Shown piece by piece: positions 43,616 to 52,362 of a DNA stretch of 64,000 nt; positions within the stretch are counted from its first letter, which is position 1, and each line of letters begins with the position of its first letter. Below the pieces are notes generated by a model. The model ran no database searches. It was not told the DNA's origin and saw nothing but the letters and a program-made list of their open reading frames with translations. The DNA is taken from positions 770,626-834,625 of the forward strand of contig NZ_JACSZW010000001.1 of NCBI RefSeq assembly GCF_014472395.1. The letters run 5' to 3'. Source of the DNA: Pedobacter sp. N36a. GTDB lineage: Bacteria > Bacteroidota > Bacteroidia > Sphingobacteriales > Sphingobacteriaceae. A program made the translations under genes and the position numbers.

Positions 43616-45250
43616 ATGAAAATCTTTATATCCATGCTAAGCGCCCTACTTTGCCTTCAGCTCAGCAGCTTTGCTCAATACCCTGCCCCTTCCTTAATCC
43701 CACAGCCTGTGGAAATGAAAATAGGAAGAACCGAAGATAACTTTACCATCGCCAATAACAGTACACAGGTTTTTATCAGTGACAGCAGTTTGAGGCCTTC
43801 CGCGGAATTCTTCATCAGCTTTATTAAAAAACATTATCTGCTCGATTTAACACTAACCACCACTGCAGATCCGAACAGAAAGAATGTGATCAATCTGATC
43901 AAGGAATATCCAGCACAGCAGCGCACAAATATTGAAAATCCAGAACAATACAGTCTGGAAGTACGGGCAAAGTCTGTGTCGATACGTTCCAGCGCCCCTG
44001 CCGGTGCATTTTATGGGATTCAAACTCTAATCCAGCTCCTACCCCCTTCCGCAAAACCATTTCCTTTACAAGTAAAAGCGGTGAACATTACGGATTTTCC
44101 ACGCTTCGCTTACCGCGGCATGCACCTGGATGTAAGCAGACATTTTTTTGATATCAGCTTTATTAAAAAATACATCAATTACCTCGCCATGCATAAGTTG
44201 AATTATTTCCATTGGCACCTGACCGATGACCATGGCTGGCGTATTGAAATCAAAAAACATCCCCGCTTAACTGCTGTTGGTGCCTGGAGAGATGGGTCCA
44301 TCATTGGCCTGTATCCTGGAAAAGGAAACGATGGCATCAGACATGGCGGTTATTACACCCAAGCAGAAGTAAAAGAGGTGATCAAATATGCCGCAGACAG
44401 ATACATTACCATTATCCCGGAGATCGAAATGCCAGGACATAGTATGGCCGTCCTTGCCGCTTATCCAGAATTGAGCACTACACCAAAACAACCCAAGAAA
44501 GTAGCAGAAACCTGGGGCATCTTCAATAAATTCAACAATGTCTTACTTCCTTCTGATCAGACTTTCAATTTCCTGGAAGAAGTTCTCACAGAAGTCATGG
44601 CACTTTTCCCCTCCCCCTATATTCATATTGGCGGTGATGAATGTTCAAAAATCTGGTGGAAACAATCTGCTTTTTCTCAACAGCTGATTAAAGAGAAGGG
44701 TTTAAAAGATGAGAATGGGCTGCAAAGCTATTTCATACATAGAATTGAAAAGTTTGTGAACAGCAAAGGAAAAACCATCATCGGCTGGGATGAGATTCTA
44801 GACGGTGGTCTGGCTCCAAATGCGATTGTGATGAGCTGGCGTGGAGAAAAAGGAGGCATCGCCGCTGCGAAACAAAAACATAAAGTGATCATGACGCCAG
44901 AAAACTTCATGTACTTCAACCACTCACAATTTTTAAAAGATGATTCCTTAACTGCAGCTCGGTATTTACCTTTAGCAGATGTCTATAATTATGAGCCTGT
45001 ACCCGCGGTACTGACCCCTGCTGAAGCCAAATACATTTGGGGTGGACAAGGGAACTTATGGACGGAATACATCACCAATCCAGCTAAAGTGGAGTACATG
45101 CTTTTTCCAAGATTAGATGCCTTAAGTGAAGTACTGTGGAGCCCGAAACCTAAGCGTAATTTTGTGAATTTTAAGGAGCGCCTTAAAGAGCAGTTTCGGA
45201 GGTATGATATGATGGGTGTTAACTACAGCAAAAGATACTTGAAGCCTTAA
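43616..45250 (+). CDS. Beta-N-acetylhexosaminidase, glycoside hydrolase family 20
   Basis: A 544-residue exported enzyme. Signal peptide (MKIFISMLSALLCLQLSSFAQ) then the GH20b domain (about 22-145, LIPQPVEMKIGRTEDNFTI). The GH20 catalytic barrel follows (FAYRGMHLDVSRHFFDISFIKKYINYLAMHKLNYFHWHLTDDHGWRIEIKK). The catalytic Asp-Glu pair is in YIHIGGDECSKIWW (about residues 340-341), and the substrate-binding Trp blocks WGGQGNLWTEY are present. It removes terminal GlcNAc or GalNAc in the periplasm by substrate-assisted catalysis. I start at the signal peptide ATG; an upstream TTG frame runs into the rpsA terminator region. Monocistronic. Confidence 0.95.
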   Translation: MKIFISMLSALLCLQLSSFAQYPAPSLIPQPVEMKIGRTEDNFTIANNSTQVFISDSSLRPSAEFFISFIKKHYLLDLTLTTTADPNRKNVINLIKEYPAQQRTNIENPEQYSLEVRAKSVSIRSSAPAGAFYGIQTLIQLLPPSAKPFPLQVKAVNITDFPRFAYRGMHLDVSRHFFDISFIKKYINYLAMHKLNYFHWHLTDDHGWRIEIKKHPRLTAVGAWRDGSIIGLYPGKGNDGIRHGGYYTQAEVKEVIKYAADRYITIIPEIEMPGHSMAVLAAYPELSTTPKQPKKVAETWGIFNKFNNVLLPSDQTFNFLEEVLTEVMALFPSPYIHIGGDECSKIWWKQSAFSQQLIKEKGLKDENGLQSYFIHRIEKFVNSKGKTIIGWDEILDGGLAPNAIVMSWRGEKGGIAAAKQKHKVIMTPENFMYFNHSQFLKDDSLTAARYLPLADVYNYEPVPAVLTPAEAKYIWGGQGNLWTEYITNPAKVEYMLFPRLDALSEVLWSPKPKRNFVNFKERLKEQFRRYDMMGVNYSKRYLKP

Positions 45251-45275
45251 ATTAGTTTAATTGCAATAAAGTATT

Positions 45276-45749
45276 TTACAAAAACTTAGATTTTAGCGCC
45301 ACAGATGGAACCATACAGCTTTCCTGTTTGCCCCAGATCCGGTATCTGTTTTTTGAAATCAGCTGATAGCAGAAATCCCTGATAAACGGAGGGATAATAA
45401 TGAAACCATAAAGCAATGGCCAAAGTCCGCTGAGCTTTCTTGCAATGCGCAATGCTGCCGTAGAACGATAATATACTTTTCCGTTTTCCAGCAATATAAT
45501 GGTATTTAATTCTTCTTGATGAGGTGCCAAGGATCCCTGCTGGTCTTCAGATAAAGTCCCCCCTTTCTCTTGGATATTTAAGGCCGTCAATTGCGTTTTT
45601 GCAGCGTCAGTCTGCAATGCCGCAAAACGAAAGTAATCGAGCTGGTCTCTTTTAATAACAAACTGCACAGCATGATTACATAGATTGCAAACTCCATCAA
45701 AAAATATCATTCCATGTTCTCTATTCTCCTTCATTGGCCTGCCTTTCAC
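45276..45749 (-). CDS. DCC-family thiol-disulfide oxidoreductase-like protein (DUF393)
   Basis: A 157-residue protein named after its N-terminal motif: FFDGVCNLCNHAVQFVIKRD, with Asp18 and the CxxC pair Cys21/Cys24 (numbering from the first ATG). The fold is thioredoxin-like, and blocks YYRSTAALRIARKLSGLWPLLYGF and IRDFCYQLISKNRYRIWG are standard for the family. Redox activity is presumed, the substrate is unknown. An internal ATG five codons later is an equally good start. It is convergent with the GH20 gene (25 bp gap). Confidence 0.88.
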   Translation of the reverse strand: MKGRPMKENREHGMIFFDGVCNLCNHAVQFVIKRDQLDYFRFAALQTDAAKTQLTALNIQEKGGTLSEDQQGSLAPHQEELNTIILLENGKVYYRSTAALRIARKLSGLWPLLYGFIIIPPFIRDFCYQLISKNRYRIWGKQESCMVPSVALKSKFL

Positions 45750-45936
45750 TTATACGATATCCATATTCAACATTGTTCCAATACAGGAATCAGACAAATA
45801 TAAATTTTAAATTCAGGGCATCATCTATTGTTTTATAAATAAGACAGTTAAAGGATATTAGATTTGAAATCCCTTAAATTTCCATAAAACTGCCACAAAA
45901 TTTCCTTTTCAACTTTACAGAGTTGGAACATTTTAC

Positions 45937-45944
45937 TATATTTG
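45937..45944 (+). promoter_or_regulatory. -7 promoter element of pyrRB
   Basis: TATATTTG matches TAnnTTTG, with TTTA about 19 bp upstream in the -33 position. It predicts a leader of only about 13 nt before the pyrR ATG, leaving no room for an attenuator. Confidence 0.55.
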
Positions 45945-45960
45945 ACCAATCCTTTAGTCA

Positions 45961-46509
45961 ATGCAAAAAAGAACCCTGCTAGACGGTCAGAAATTCCAGA
46001 TCACAATTAAGAGACTTTGTCATCAATTAATTGAGAACCATAACGATTTTTCAAATACTGTTTTAATTGGCATTCAGCCAAGAGGCAGTTATTTTGCCGA
46101 TAGAGTGCAAAATGAACTGTCCCAAATCCTTAAAAAAACCACGATTAAAAAAGGCAATTTAGACATTACCTTCTTCCGCGATGATTTTAGAAGGAAAGAT
46201 GGCATGCTTGCCGCCAACGCCAACACCATAGATTTTATTATTGAAGGAATGAACGTAATCCTGATAGATGATGTATTGTGGACCGGACGTACCATACGTT
46301 CCGCCATGGATGCATTATTGGCTTACGGCCGACCAGCACGAGTAGAACTCATGGTCTTGATTGACAGGCGTTTTTCAAGACACTTACCGATTGAACCCGA
46401 TTATATTGGTCAGCAGGTAGACAGCTTAAATTCACAGCATGTGAAAGTAAGTTGGAAAGAAACAGAAGGAGAAGACAAAGTAATCTTAATATCAGAAAGC
46501 AATAAATAA
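45961..46509 (+). CDS. pyrR: PyrR: pyrimidine operon regulator / uracil phosphoribosyltransferase
   Basis: A 182-residue PRTase-fold protein. The PRPP-binding loop is MNVILIDDVLWTGRTIRSAMDAL (about 97-119). Other PyrR blocks are LIGIQPRGSYFADRV and DITFFRDDFRRKD. Length equals the family. In Gram-positives PyrR binds pyr mRNA and causes attenuation, and it also makes UMP from uracil and PRPP. Here the predicted leader is too short for an anti-terminator and pyrB begins one base after the stop (TAA, C, ATG), so either it acts mainly as an enzyme or it regulates elsewhere. Operon partner: pyrB. Confidence 0.94.
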   Translation: MQKRTLLDGQKFQITIKRLCHQLIENHNDFSNTVLIGIQPRGSYFADRVQNELSQILKKTTIKKGNLDITFFRDDFRRKDGMLAANANTIDFIIEGMNVILIDDVLWTGRTIRSAMDALLAYGRPARVELMVLIDRRFSRHLPIEPDYIGQQVDSLNSQHVKVSWKETEGEDKVILISESNK

Positions 46510-46510
46510 C

Positions 46511-47443
46511 ATGGCAGAAGAAAAATTATCAACCCGACATCTTTTAGGTATCAAAGATATTAACCGAAATGATATCGAATTGATCTTACAAACTGCAGAT
46601 AATTTTAAAGCTGTAATCAACAGACCGATTAAAAAGGTTCCTGCATTGAGAGATATTACCATTGCGAATATTTTCTTTGAAAACTCTACACGTACCAAAC
46701 TCTCTTTTGAGCTGGCAGAAAAGAGACTTTCTGCGGATACCATCAACTTTGCCGCTTCTTCTTCTTCTGTAAGTAAAGGAGAAACGCTGATTGACACGGT
46801 AAACAACATCCTGGCCATGAAAGTGGACCTGGTCGTGATGAGACACCCCTACGCGGGCGCTGGTCAGTTCCTGAGCAGACACGTTAATGCACAAATCGTA
46901 AATGCTGGCGACGGCGCACATGAACATCCTACACAAGCACTTTTAGATGCTTTCTCCATCCGCCAGAAACTTGGTGATATTGAAGGTAAAAAAGTAGTGA
47001 TTGTAGGTGATATTTTACACTCCAGAGTAGCCATATCCAACATCCTTTGCCTTCAGAAATTAGGTGCAGAAGTCATGGTATGCGGGCCAACTACACTGAT
47101 TCCCAAACACATCGAAAGTTTAGGGGTAAAAGTAGAACACAACTTAATCAAAGCTTTAAACTGGTGTGATGTAGCCAACATGCTACGCATCCAGCTGGAA
47201 AGACAAGATATTAAATACTTCCCTTCCCAAAGGGAATATGCCATGATGTATGGCTTAAACAAACAAATCCTGGATAACCTGGATAAGGAAATTATTGTGA
47301 TGCACCCTGGCCCGATCAACCGTGGCGTAGAGATCACAAGTGATGTAGCTGACAGCAAACAATCCATCATCCTTGAGCAGGTAGAAAACGGTGTTGCAGT
47401 AAGAATGGCAGTACTTTATCTCCTTGCTTCTCAGAGAGATTAA
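46511..47443 (+). CDS. pyrB: Aspartate carbamoyltransferase, catalytic subunit
   Basis: A 310-residue enzyme condensing carbamoyl phosphate and aspartate in de novo pyrimidine synthesis. Carbamoyl phosphate binding: FFENSTRTKLSFELAEKRL (residues 54-72). Further motifs are HPTQALLDAFSI, GDILHSRVAISNI and HPGPINRGVEI. No regulatory subunit (pyrI) is adjacent, and no other pyr gene follows. The start ATG lies one base after the pyrR stop, so translation is surely coupled. Cytosolic trimer by family. Confidence 0.97.
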   Translation: MAEEKLSTRHLLGIKDINRNDIELILQTADNFKAVINRPIKKVPALRDITIANIFFENSTRTKLSFELAEKRLSADTINFAASSSSVSKGETLIDTVNNILAMKVDLVVMRHPYAGAGQFLSRHVNAQIVNAGDGAHEHPTQALLDAFSIRQKLGDIEGKKVVIVGDILHSRVAISNILCLQKLGAEVMVCGPTTLIPKHIESLGVKVEHNLIKALNWCDVANMLRIQLERQDIKYFPSQREYAMMYGLNKQILDNLDKEIIVMHPGPINRGVEITSDVADSKQSIILEQVENGVAVRMAVLYLLASQRD

Positions 47444-47575
47444 AACTTCGCGCTTTTTTTTATAACATTCCTGTTTTCTTTTCGTTAAAACCAGTGTTAT
47501 CAACAGTTGTTAGTTTCTTATGCTAACAAGACCTAATACTATTTTTATATTCGTAGCAACCATATTTGAAATCAG

Positions 47576-50500
47576 ATGCAGAAAAAATACCTTTTTATTC
47601 CGCTATTCTTAGCAGGTAGCTTTACAACTGGCTATGCGCAGTCTAGCATACTAGTTCACCTCAATGAAAACTATCGAACAGGTCTGGAGTTACTAGACAA
47701 TGAAAAATACGTTGCAGCGGCAGAACAATTCAGGTTGGTCGATAAAGCCCGCCAAAAAGCAGACGCTCAGCAAGAAAGCAATGCTGAATTGTCGTTACTT
47801 AAAGAAAATGCAAAGTTCTATGCTGCCGTATGTGCCTTAGAACTTGGAAATAATGATGCAGAAAGTCTTTTTCAAAAATTTATTAAGGATTATCCCTTAA
47901 ACGCAAATACCAAACTTGCTTATTTTCATGTTGGCAAATCGTATTTCGCTCAGGAAAACTATCAAAAAGCATTAGATTGGTTCGAAAAAACTGATCCTTC
48001 TACCCTTTCTCAAAAACAACGCGTGGAATATCAATTCAAACAAGGATACGCATATTTCATGTTGAAAAACATCGAAAAAGCAGAACCTTTGTTTGAAGCG
48101 GTTAAAAAAGAAAAATCAGCTTATCAGGAAAGTGCAACTTACTATTTCGCTTATATCAATTACCTGAATAAAGAATATAAAACTGCATTAGCCAACTTTG
48201 AAAAGCTGAAAGGTTCGCCGACTTACGAAGCCAGTTATCCTTATTACATCACTTCGATGTATTACCTGGATGAACGTTATGATGACGTAATCAGCTATGC
48301 CGTTCCAATCTTAAAGACCACAAAACAGCAGTACGAAGCAGAAATGCTTAGCCTGATCGCGGCCTCTTACTTCGCAAAATCTGATTATACCAGCGCTGAA
48401 AAGTATTTCCAGGAATACTATGCGAAGAGTAAATCAGAAGTTAAAAACAACTTGTTCATCTATCAATATGGATACTCTTTGTTTCAATTGAAAAGATACC
48501 AGGAAGCGGTAGCGATTCTTGAAAAACTAGATACAGATGATGTGTACCTGCAAAGCGGTATGTACACACTGGGTCGCTCTTTCATTCAATTGAAAAATAA
48601 AGAAAAAGCACGCAGTGCCTTCTTTAGGTCATCTCGACTTGACTTTGATAAGTTCATACAGGAAGAGGCATGGATCAATTATGCCCGTTTGAGTTATGAG
48701 CTTGATTTCAACCAACAGGCATTAGAATCTACACAAAGTTTCTTAAAGCAATTCCCTAAATCGCGCAAAGCGAATGAAGCGAAAACGTTATTGGGAGAAA
48801 TTCTACTGACCAGCAAAAACTACCAGGCTGCAATTGATATTCTGGAGCCTATTCCGGATAAATCTCCGGAAGCTAAAGAAGCATATCAAAAAGTGACTTA
48901 TTTCAGAGGTTTAGAGTTCTACAATGAACGCGCATTCCCGAATGCACTGTCTATGTTCCTGCGCTCAGAAAAAGTCCCTGAGGATCAAGAAATTCATGCG
49001 CTGAATACTTATTGGAAAGCAGAAGCCAGCTACGAACTGAGAAAATTTGGAGAAGCGGTATCTACTTTCGAAAAATTCCTGGAAATGCCGGGAGCAGATA
49101 AGACTGAGGTATACAACTTCGCGAATTATGCATTGGCTTATGCTGCCTTTGAAGATGAGCGTTATGGAAAAGCGGCTTCCTATTTTGAGCGCTTCCTGAG
49201 AGGAAATGATAAAGATACGAAAACGGTAAATGACGCAACCATCAGGTTAGCCGATTCTTATTTCGTAAATAAGAGCTATGGCAACGCCTTGGTCAACTAC
49301 AATAAAATCATCGCTTCCAAAGCAACAGGTGAAGATTACGCGCTGTTTCAACGGGGTATGATTCAAGGTTTAGAAGGCCAGAACGATGCAAAGATTGCCA
49401 CGATGCAAAGCTTACTGAAGCAATTCCCAATCTCAAACTATGCAGATGATGCTGGTTTTGAAACTGCTTATACCTATTTTAATAAAGGGGATCTTGACAA
49501 ATCAAAAACTGACCTGCTTTCTTTAATCAGCCAATATCCACACAGTAGTTATGTGCCCCGCGCCTTGGTCACCATTGGTTTGGTTCAATACAACCAAGAT
49601 CAGGACGATGCTGCATTGGAAACATTTAAAAAAGTAATCGCAGATTACGCAAGTAGTGAAGAAGCCAAACAGGCATTAGAGTCTATTAAGAATATTTATG
49701 TAGATAAAGGCGATTCAGAAGGTTTTATCGGCTATGCCAAAACTACTCCTATCGGAGATTTCTCTATCGCTGAGCAAGATAACATTGTATTCCAAGGCGC
49801 CAATAACCGCTACCTGAAAGGGGATGCTAAAGGTGCTTTTGAAGCTGTAAATGCTTATTTTGATAAGTTCCCTAAAGCAATTCATGATAAAGAAGCCAAA
49901 TTTATCAGAGCAGAATCATTGGTAAAGTTAGGACGTCCTGATGAAGCCATCCCTGATTATGAATATATCCTGAACGATTGGACCAGTGACTACACAGAAC
50001 GTTCACTAGTGAGCATCTCTAAGTTATTCCTGGATCAAAAGAAATATAATGAAGCGATCGTTTACCTGAAAAGACTGGAAACAACTGCAGATTATAAAGT
50101 ACACTATACTTACGCCATTAACAACTTGCTGAAAGCATACAGTGCATTGAATATGCCAGATGATGTGATCAAATATGTAGCCCTGATCAAAGAATCTGAT
50201 AAATCTTCACAAGAAGAGAAAAGCAGTTCTGACTTATTTGCAGGAAAGGCGTATTTAGCGAAAGCCGATACGACACAAGCCGTAAAAGCCTTCAGTAATG
50301 TGGTGGAAAAAACTAAAACACTAGCCGCTGCTGAAGCAAAATACAATCTTGCTGCTATTCAATATGCAAAAAGAGAGTACAAAACTTCTACTAAGACTTG
50401 TTTTGACCTGATCAATAATATGTCTTCTTATGATTATTGGGTGGCTAAAGCTTTCATCCTGCTGGCAGACAACTATGTCGCATTAAAAGATAATTTACAA

Positions 50501-50593
50501 GCAAAAAGTACACTGCTGAGCCTAATAGACAACTATGATGGTAAAGATGATATTGTACCAACTGCTAAGGAAAAATTAAAGAAAATTAAATAA
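47576..50593 (+). CDS. Large exported tetratricopeptide-repeat protein
   Basis: A 1005-residue protein with a Sec signal peptide (1-21, TTGYAQ) and TPR-type repeats along its whole length (for example YRTGLELLDNEKYVAAAEQF, KLAYFHVGKSYFAQENYQKA, ANYALAYAAFEDERYGKAA). I count at least 20 helix pairs. No lipobox and no enzyme domain, so it should be a long periplasmic superhelical scaffold. It begins a run of six same-strand genes ending with ExbB/ExbD/TonB-like proteins and lies 10 bp before the barrel gene. By position it resembles CpoB, the TPR partner of Tol-Pal, although it is much longer and no sequence relation is claimed. Near-consensus -7 elements (TATATTCG, CATATTTG) are present within 40 bp upstream. 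Confidence 0.88.
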   Translation: MQKKYLFIPLFLAGSFTTGYAQSSILVHLNENYRTGLELLDNEKYVAAAEQFRLVDKARQKADAQQESNAELSLLKENAKFYAAVCALELGNNDAESLFQKFIKDYPLNANTKLAYFHVGKSYFAQENYQKALDWFEKTDPSTLSQKQRVEYQFKQGYAYFMLKNIEKAEPLFEAVKKEKSAYQESATYYFAYINYLNKEYKTALANFEKLKGSPTYEASYPYYITSMYYLDERYDDVISYAVPILKTTKQQYEAEMLSLIAASYFAKSDYTSAEKYFQEYYAKSKSEVKNNLFIYQYGYSLFQLKRYQEAVAILEKLDTDDVYLQSGMYTLGRSFIQLKNKEKARSAFFRSSRLDFDKFIQEEAWINYARLSYELDFNQQALESTQSFLKQFPKSRKANEAKTLLGEILLTSKNYQAAIDILEPIPDKSPEAKEAYQKVTYFRGLEFYNERAFPNALSMFLRSEKVPEDQEIHALNTYWKAEASYELRKFGEAVSTFEKFLEMPGADKTEVYNFANYALAYAAFEDERYGKAASYFERFLRGNDKDTKTVNDATIRLADSYFVNKSYGNALVNYNKIIASKATGEDYALFQRGMIQGLEGQNDAKIATMQSLLKQFPISNYADDAGFETAYTYFNKGDLDKSKTDLLSLISQYPHSSYVPRALVTIGLVQYNQDQDDAALETFKKVIADYASSEEAKQALESIKNIYVDKGDSEGFIGYAKTTPIGDFSIAEQDNIVFQGANNRYLKGDAKGAFEAVNAYFDKFPKAIHDKEAKFIRAESLVKLGRPDEAIPDYEYILNDWTSDYTERSLVSISKLFLDQKKYNEAIVYLKRLETTADYKVHYTYAINNLLKAYSALNMPDDVIKYVALIKESDKSSQEEKSSSDLFAGKAYLAKADTTQAVKAFSNVVEKTKTLAAAEAKYNLAAIQYAKREYKTSTKTCFDLINNMSSYDYWVAKAFILLADNYVALKDNLQAKSTLLSLIDNYDGKDDIVPTAKEKLKKIK

Positions 50594-50603
50594 GACAAGC
50601 ACG

Positions 50604-52307
50604 ATGAGATTGACGAAATTAATATATAGCACCCTACTTTTTGTGACTGCCGGATCTCTAAACGCATTGGCACAGGATACAAAAACTACTGATAAGAAAA
50701 CTGAAGAAAAAGCCGTAACGGAAGAAATTGAAGTCGTAAGACCTTATAAACCGGTATTGGCCGAAGCAGTAAAACTGAGAAGAAGTCCAGATTTAAATAC
50801 AGTAAAGACCTATAAAGCGAAATTTAATTATAGCCTGACAGATAGAAAACTGGGACTGAATTCTGACATTAACAAGCTCCAAGCGCAAGAGGTAGCGAAA
50901 GAAAGAGAAACAGAATTGATCAATAACTACCTAAAAGGTGGCTTCGGAATACGTACTACGATACTTGGTGAAGCCTACATCAATCTGGGTAGAGATGAAG
51001 CTTTGCAGGCTGGTGCTTTCTTTAAGCATTTTGGACAAAAAGGCAAGCTGGCAGGACAAGAGGTAAACCAACAGCAATTAAGTGTTTTTGGTAGAAGTAT
51101 TGGCGATGTTGTGACCATGAGTGGTCGCGTGAACTACCAGAGAAACGGTTTGTTTTTCTATGGATTTAACCCGGATAAACCAGAGTTAAACCTAAACCCT
51201 GACAAACAAACGTTAAACTTTATCGAAGCAGAAGGTGAAATTGTAAACAAGTTTACAGATGATCCGGATGCACTGAGCTATGCAGTTAAATTAAACGGAT
51301 ACCTTTGGAATGATAGATATGCAGCAAAAGAAAACTCTGTCATCCTAAATGGATATGTGAACAAAAGAATCAGCAGCTTCAACTTAGGACTTGCCGCTTC
51401 CACAGAACTTGGGAATACTAAAGACGCGCTGACAAGTGTAAATAATAACCTCTTTAAATTAAATCCTTATATCAAATTAGAAGCAAATGGTGTGAAGATC
51501 AATGCAGGAATTAATTTCGTACAGGAATTTGGTGCTTTCTCGAAAAGCAGAATCTTCCCTGCGGTTACTGCTGATCTAACTCTGATTCCTGACTACCTGC
51601 AATTGTTTGCAGAAGTAAAAGGTGATGTAAACCGTAATTCATTGAAACAGTTTACAGACGAAAATCCATTTTTAAATGCCAATATCGACATCAGAAACTC
51701 TGTAGAGAAATTGTCCTTCAGTGCAGGAATCAAAGGAACCGGCGGGCCCGGTTTTGGTTACAAAGCCAGAGTATACCACAAGAAAATTTCGGATATGGCC
51801 TTGTTCGTAAATAACTTTGCAAACCCTACCCGCTTTGATGTGATCTATGATTTTGGAAATACCACCATGACAGGTTTAGAAGGTGAGATCTCTGTTCAGA
51901 TCAGTAATTCATTGAAGTGGACCGGTAAATTGAACTTCGAAGATTACCAGCCAGCACAAGAATCAAACAGCTGGTATAAACCTCAAATGAGAATCAGCTC
52001 TGACTTAATGTTTAACGTAACCGATAAAATTACCTTAAATGCAGCAGTAGCAATTCAAGATGCGAGCAAAGCGAAATTGTACACAATTGCTCCTGCAAGT
52101 CCATACATCATTCCCGATCCAAATAATGAGACTGTTGTAAGTGTTAAAGGTTTTGTAGACCTTGGCGTTGGTGCCAGTTATAAGATCAATAACAAGTTTT
52201 CTGCTTTTGCAAGAGCAAATAACCTGTTCAACTCTTCTTACAGCAGATACTTGTATTACCCAACTATTGGAACCAACATCTTTGGAGGATTAACTTATTC
52301 CTTCTAA
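50604..52307 (+). CDS. Outer-membrane beta-barrel with TonB-box-like N-terminus and no plug
   Basis: A 567-residue protein. Signal peptide (1-23, ALAQ), a charged Lys/Thr/Glu-rich linker, then EEIEVVRPYKPVLAEAVKLRRSPDL (about 40-64), which looks like a TonB-box region. The remaining 480 residues are beta strands of alternating polarity ending NIFGGLTYSF, with terminal Phe for BAM insertion, and resemble the C-terminal barrel of TonB receptors (FARANNLFNSSYSRYLYYP). The plug domain (about 130 residues, VDGVP and GS-EGVNGAL type motifs) is missing. It follows the TPR gene by 10 bp. It may be an anchor or coupling partner for the TonB-like protein rather than a transporter. Confidence 0.82.
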   Translation: MRLTKLIYSTLLFVTAGSLNALAQDTKTTDKKTEEKAVTEEIEVVRPYKPVLAEAVKLRRSPDLNTVKTYKAKFNYSLTDRKLGLNSDINKLQAQEVAKERETELINNYLKGGFGIRTTILGEAYINLGRDEALQAGAFFKHFGQKGKLAGQEVNQQQLSVFGRSIGDVVTMSGRVNYQRNGLFFYGFNPDKPELNLNPDKQTLNFIEAEGEIVNKFTDDPDALSYAVKLNGYLWNDRYAAKENSVILNGYVNKRISSFNLGLAASTELGNTKDALTSVNNNLFKLNPYIKLEANGVKINAGINFVQEFGAFSKSRIFPAVTADLTLIPDYLQLFAEVKGDVNRNSLKQFTDENPFLNANIDIRNSVEKLSFSAGIKGTGGPGFGYKARVYHKKISDMALFVNNFANPTRFDVIYDFGNTTMTGLEGEISVQISNSLKWTGKLNFEDYQPAQESNSWYKPQMRISSDLMFNVTDKITLNAAVAIQDASKAKLYTIAPASPYIIPDPNNETVVSVKGFVDLGVGASYKINNKFSAFARANNLFNSSYSRYLYYPTIGTNIFGGLTYSF

Positions 52308-52362
52308 GCGGTTTTCGATTTAATAATTGGTGGATATAGAATTAAAATTTAATTTTACCAGA

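Noticed and set aside
45250..45275. Possible terminator between the GH20 and DCC genes
   Set aside because: No stem of useful length could be found in the 25-bp gap.
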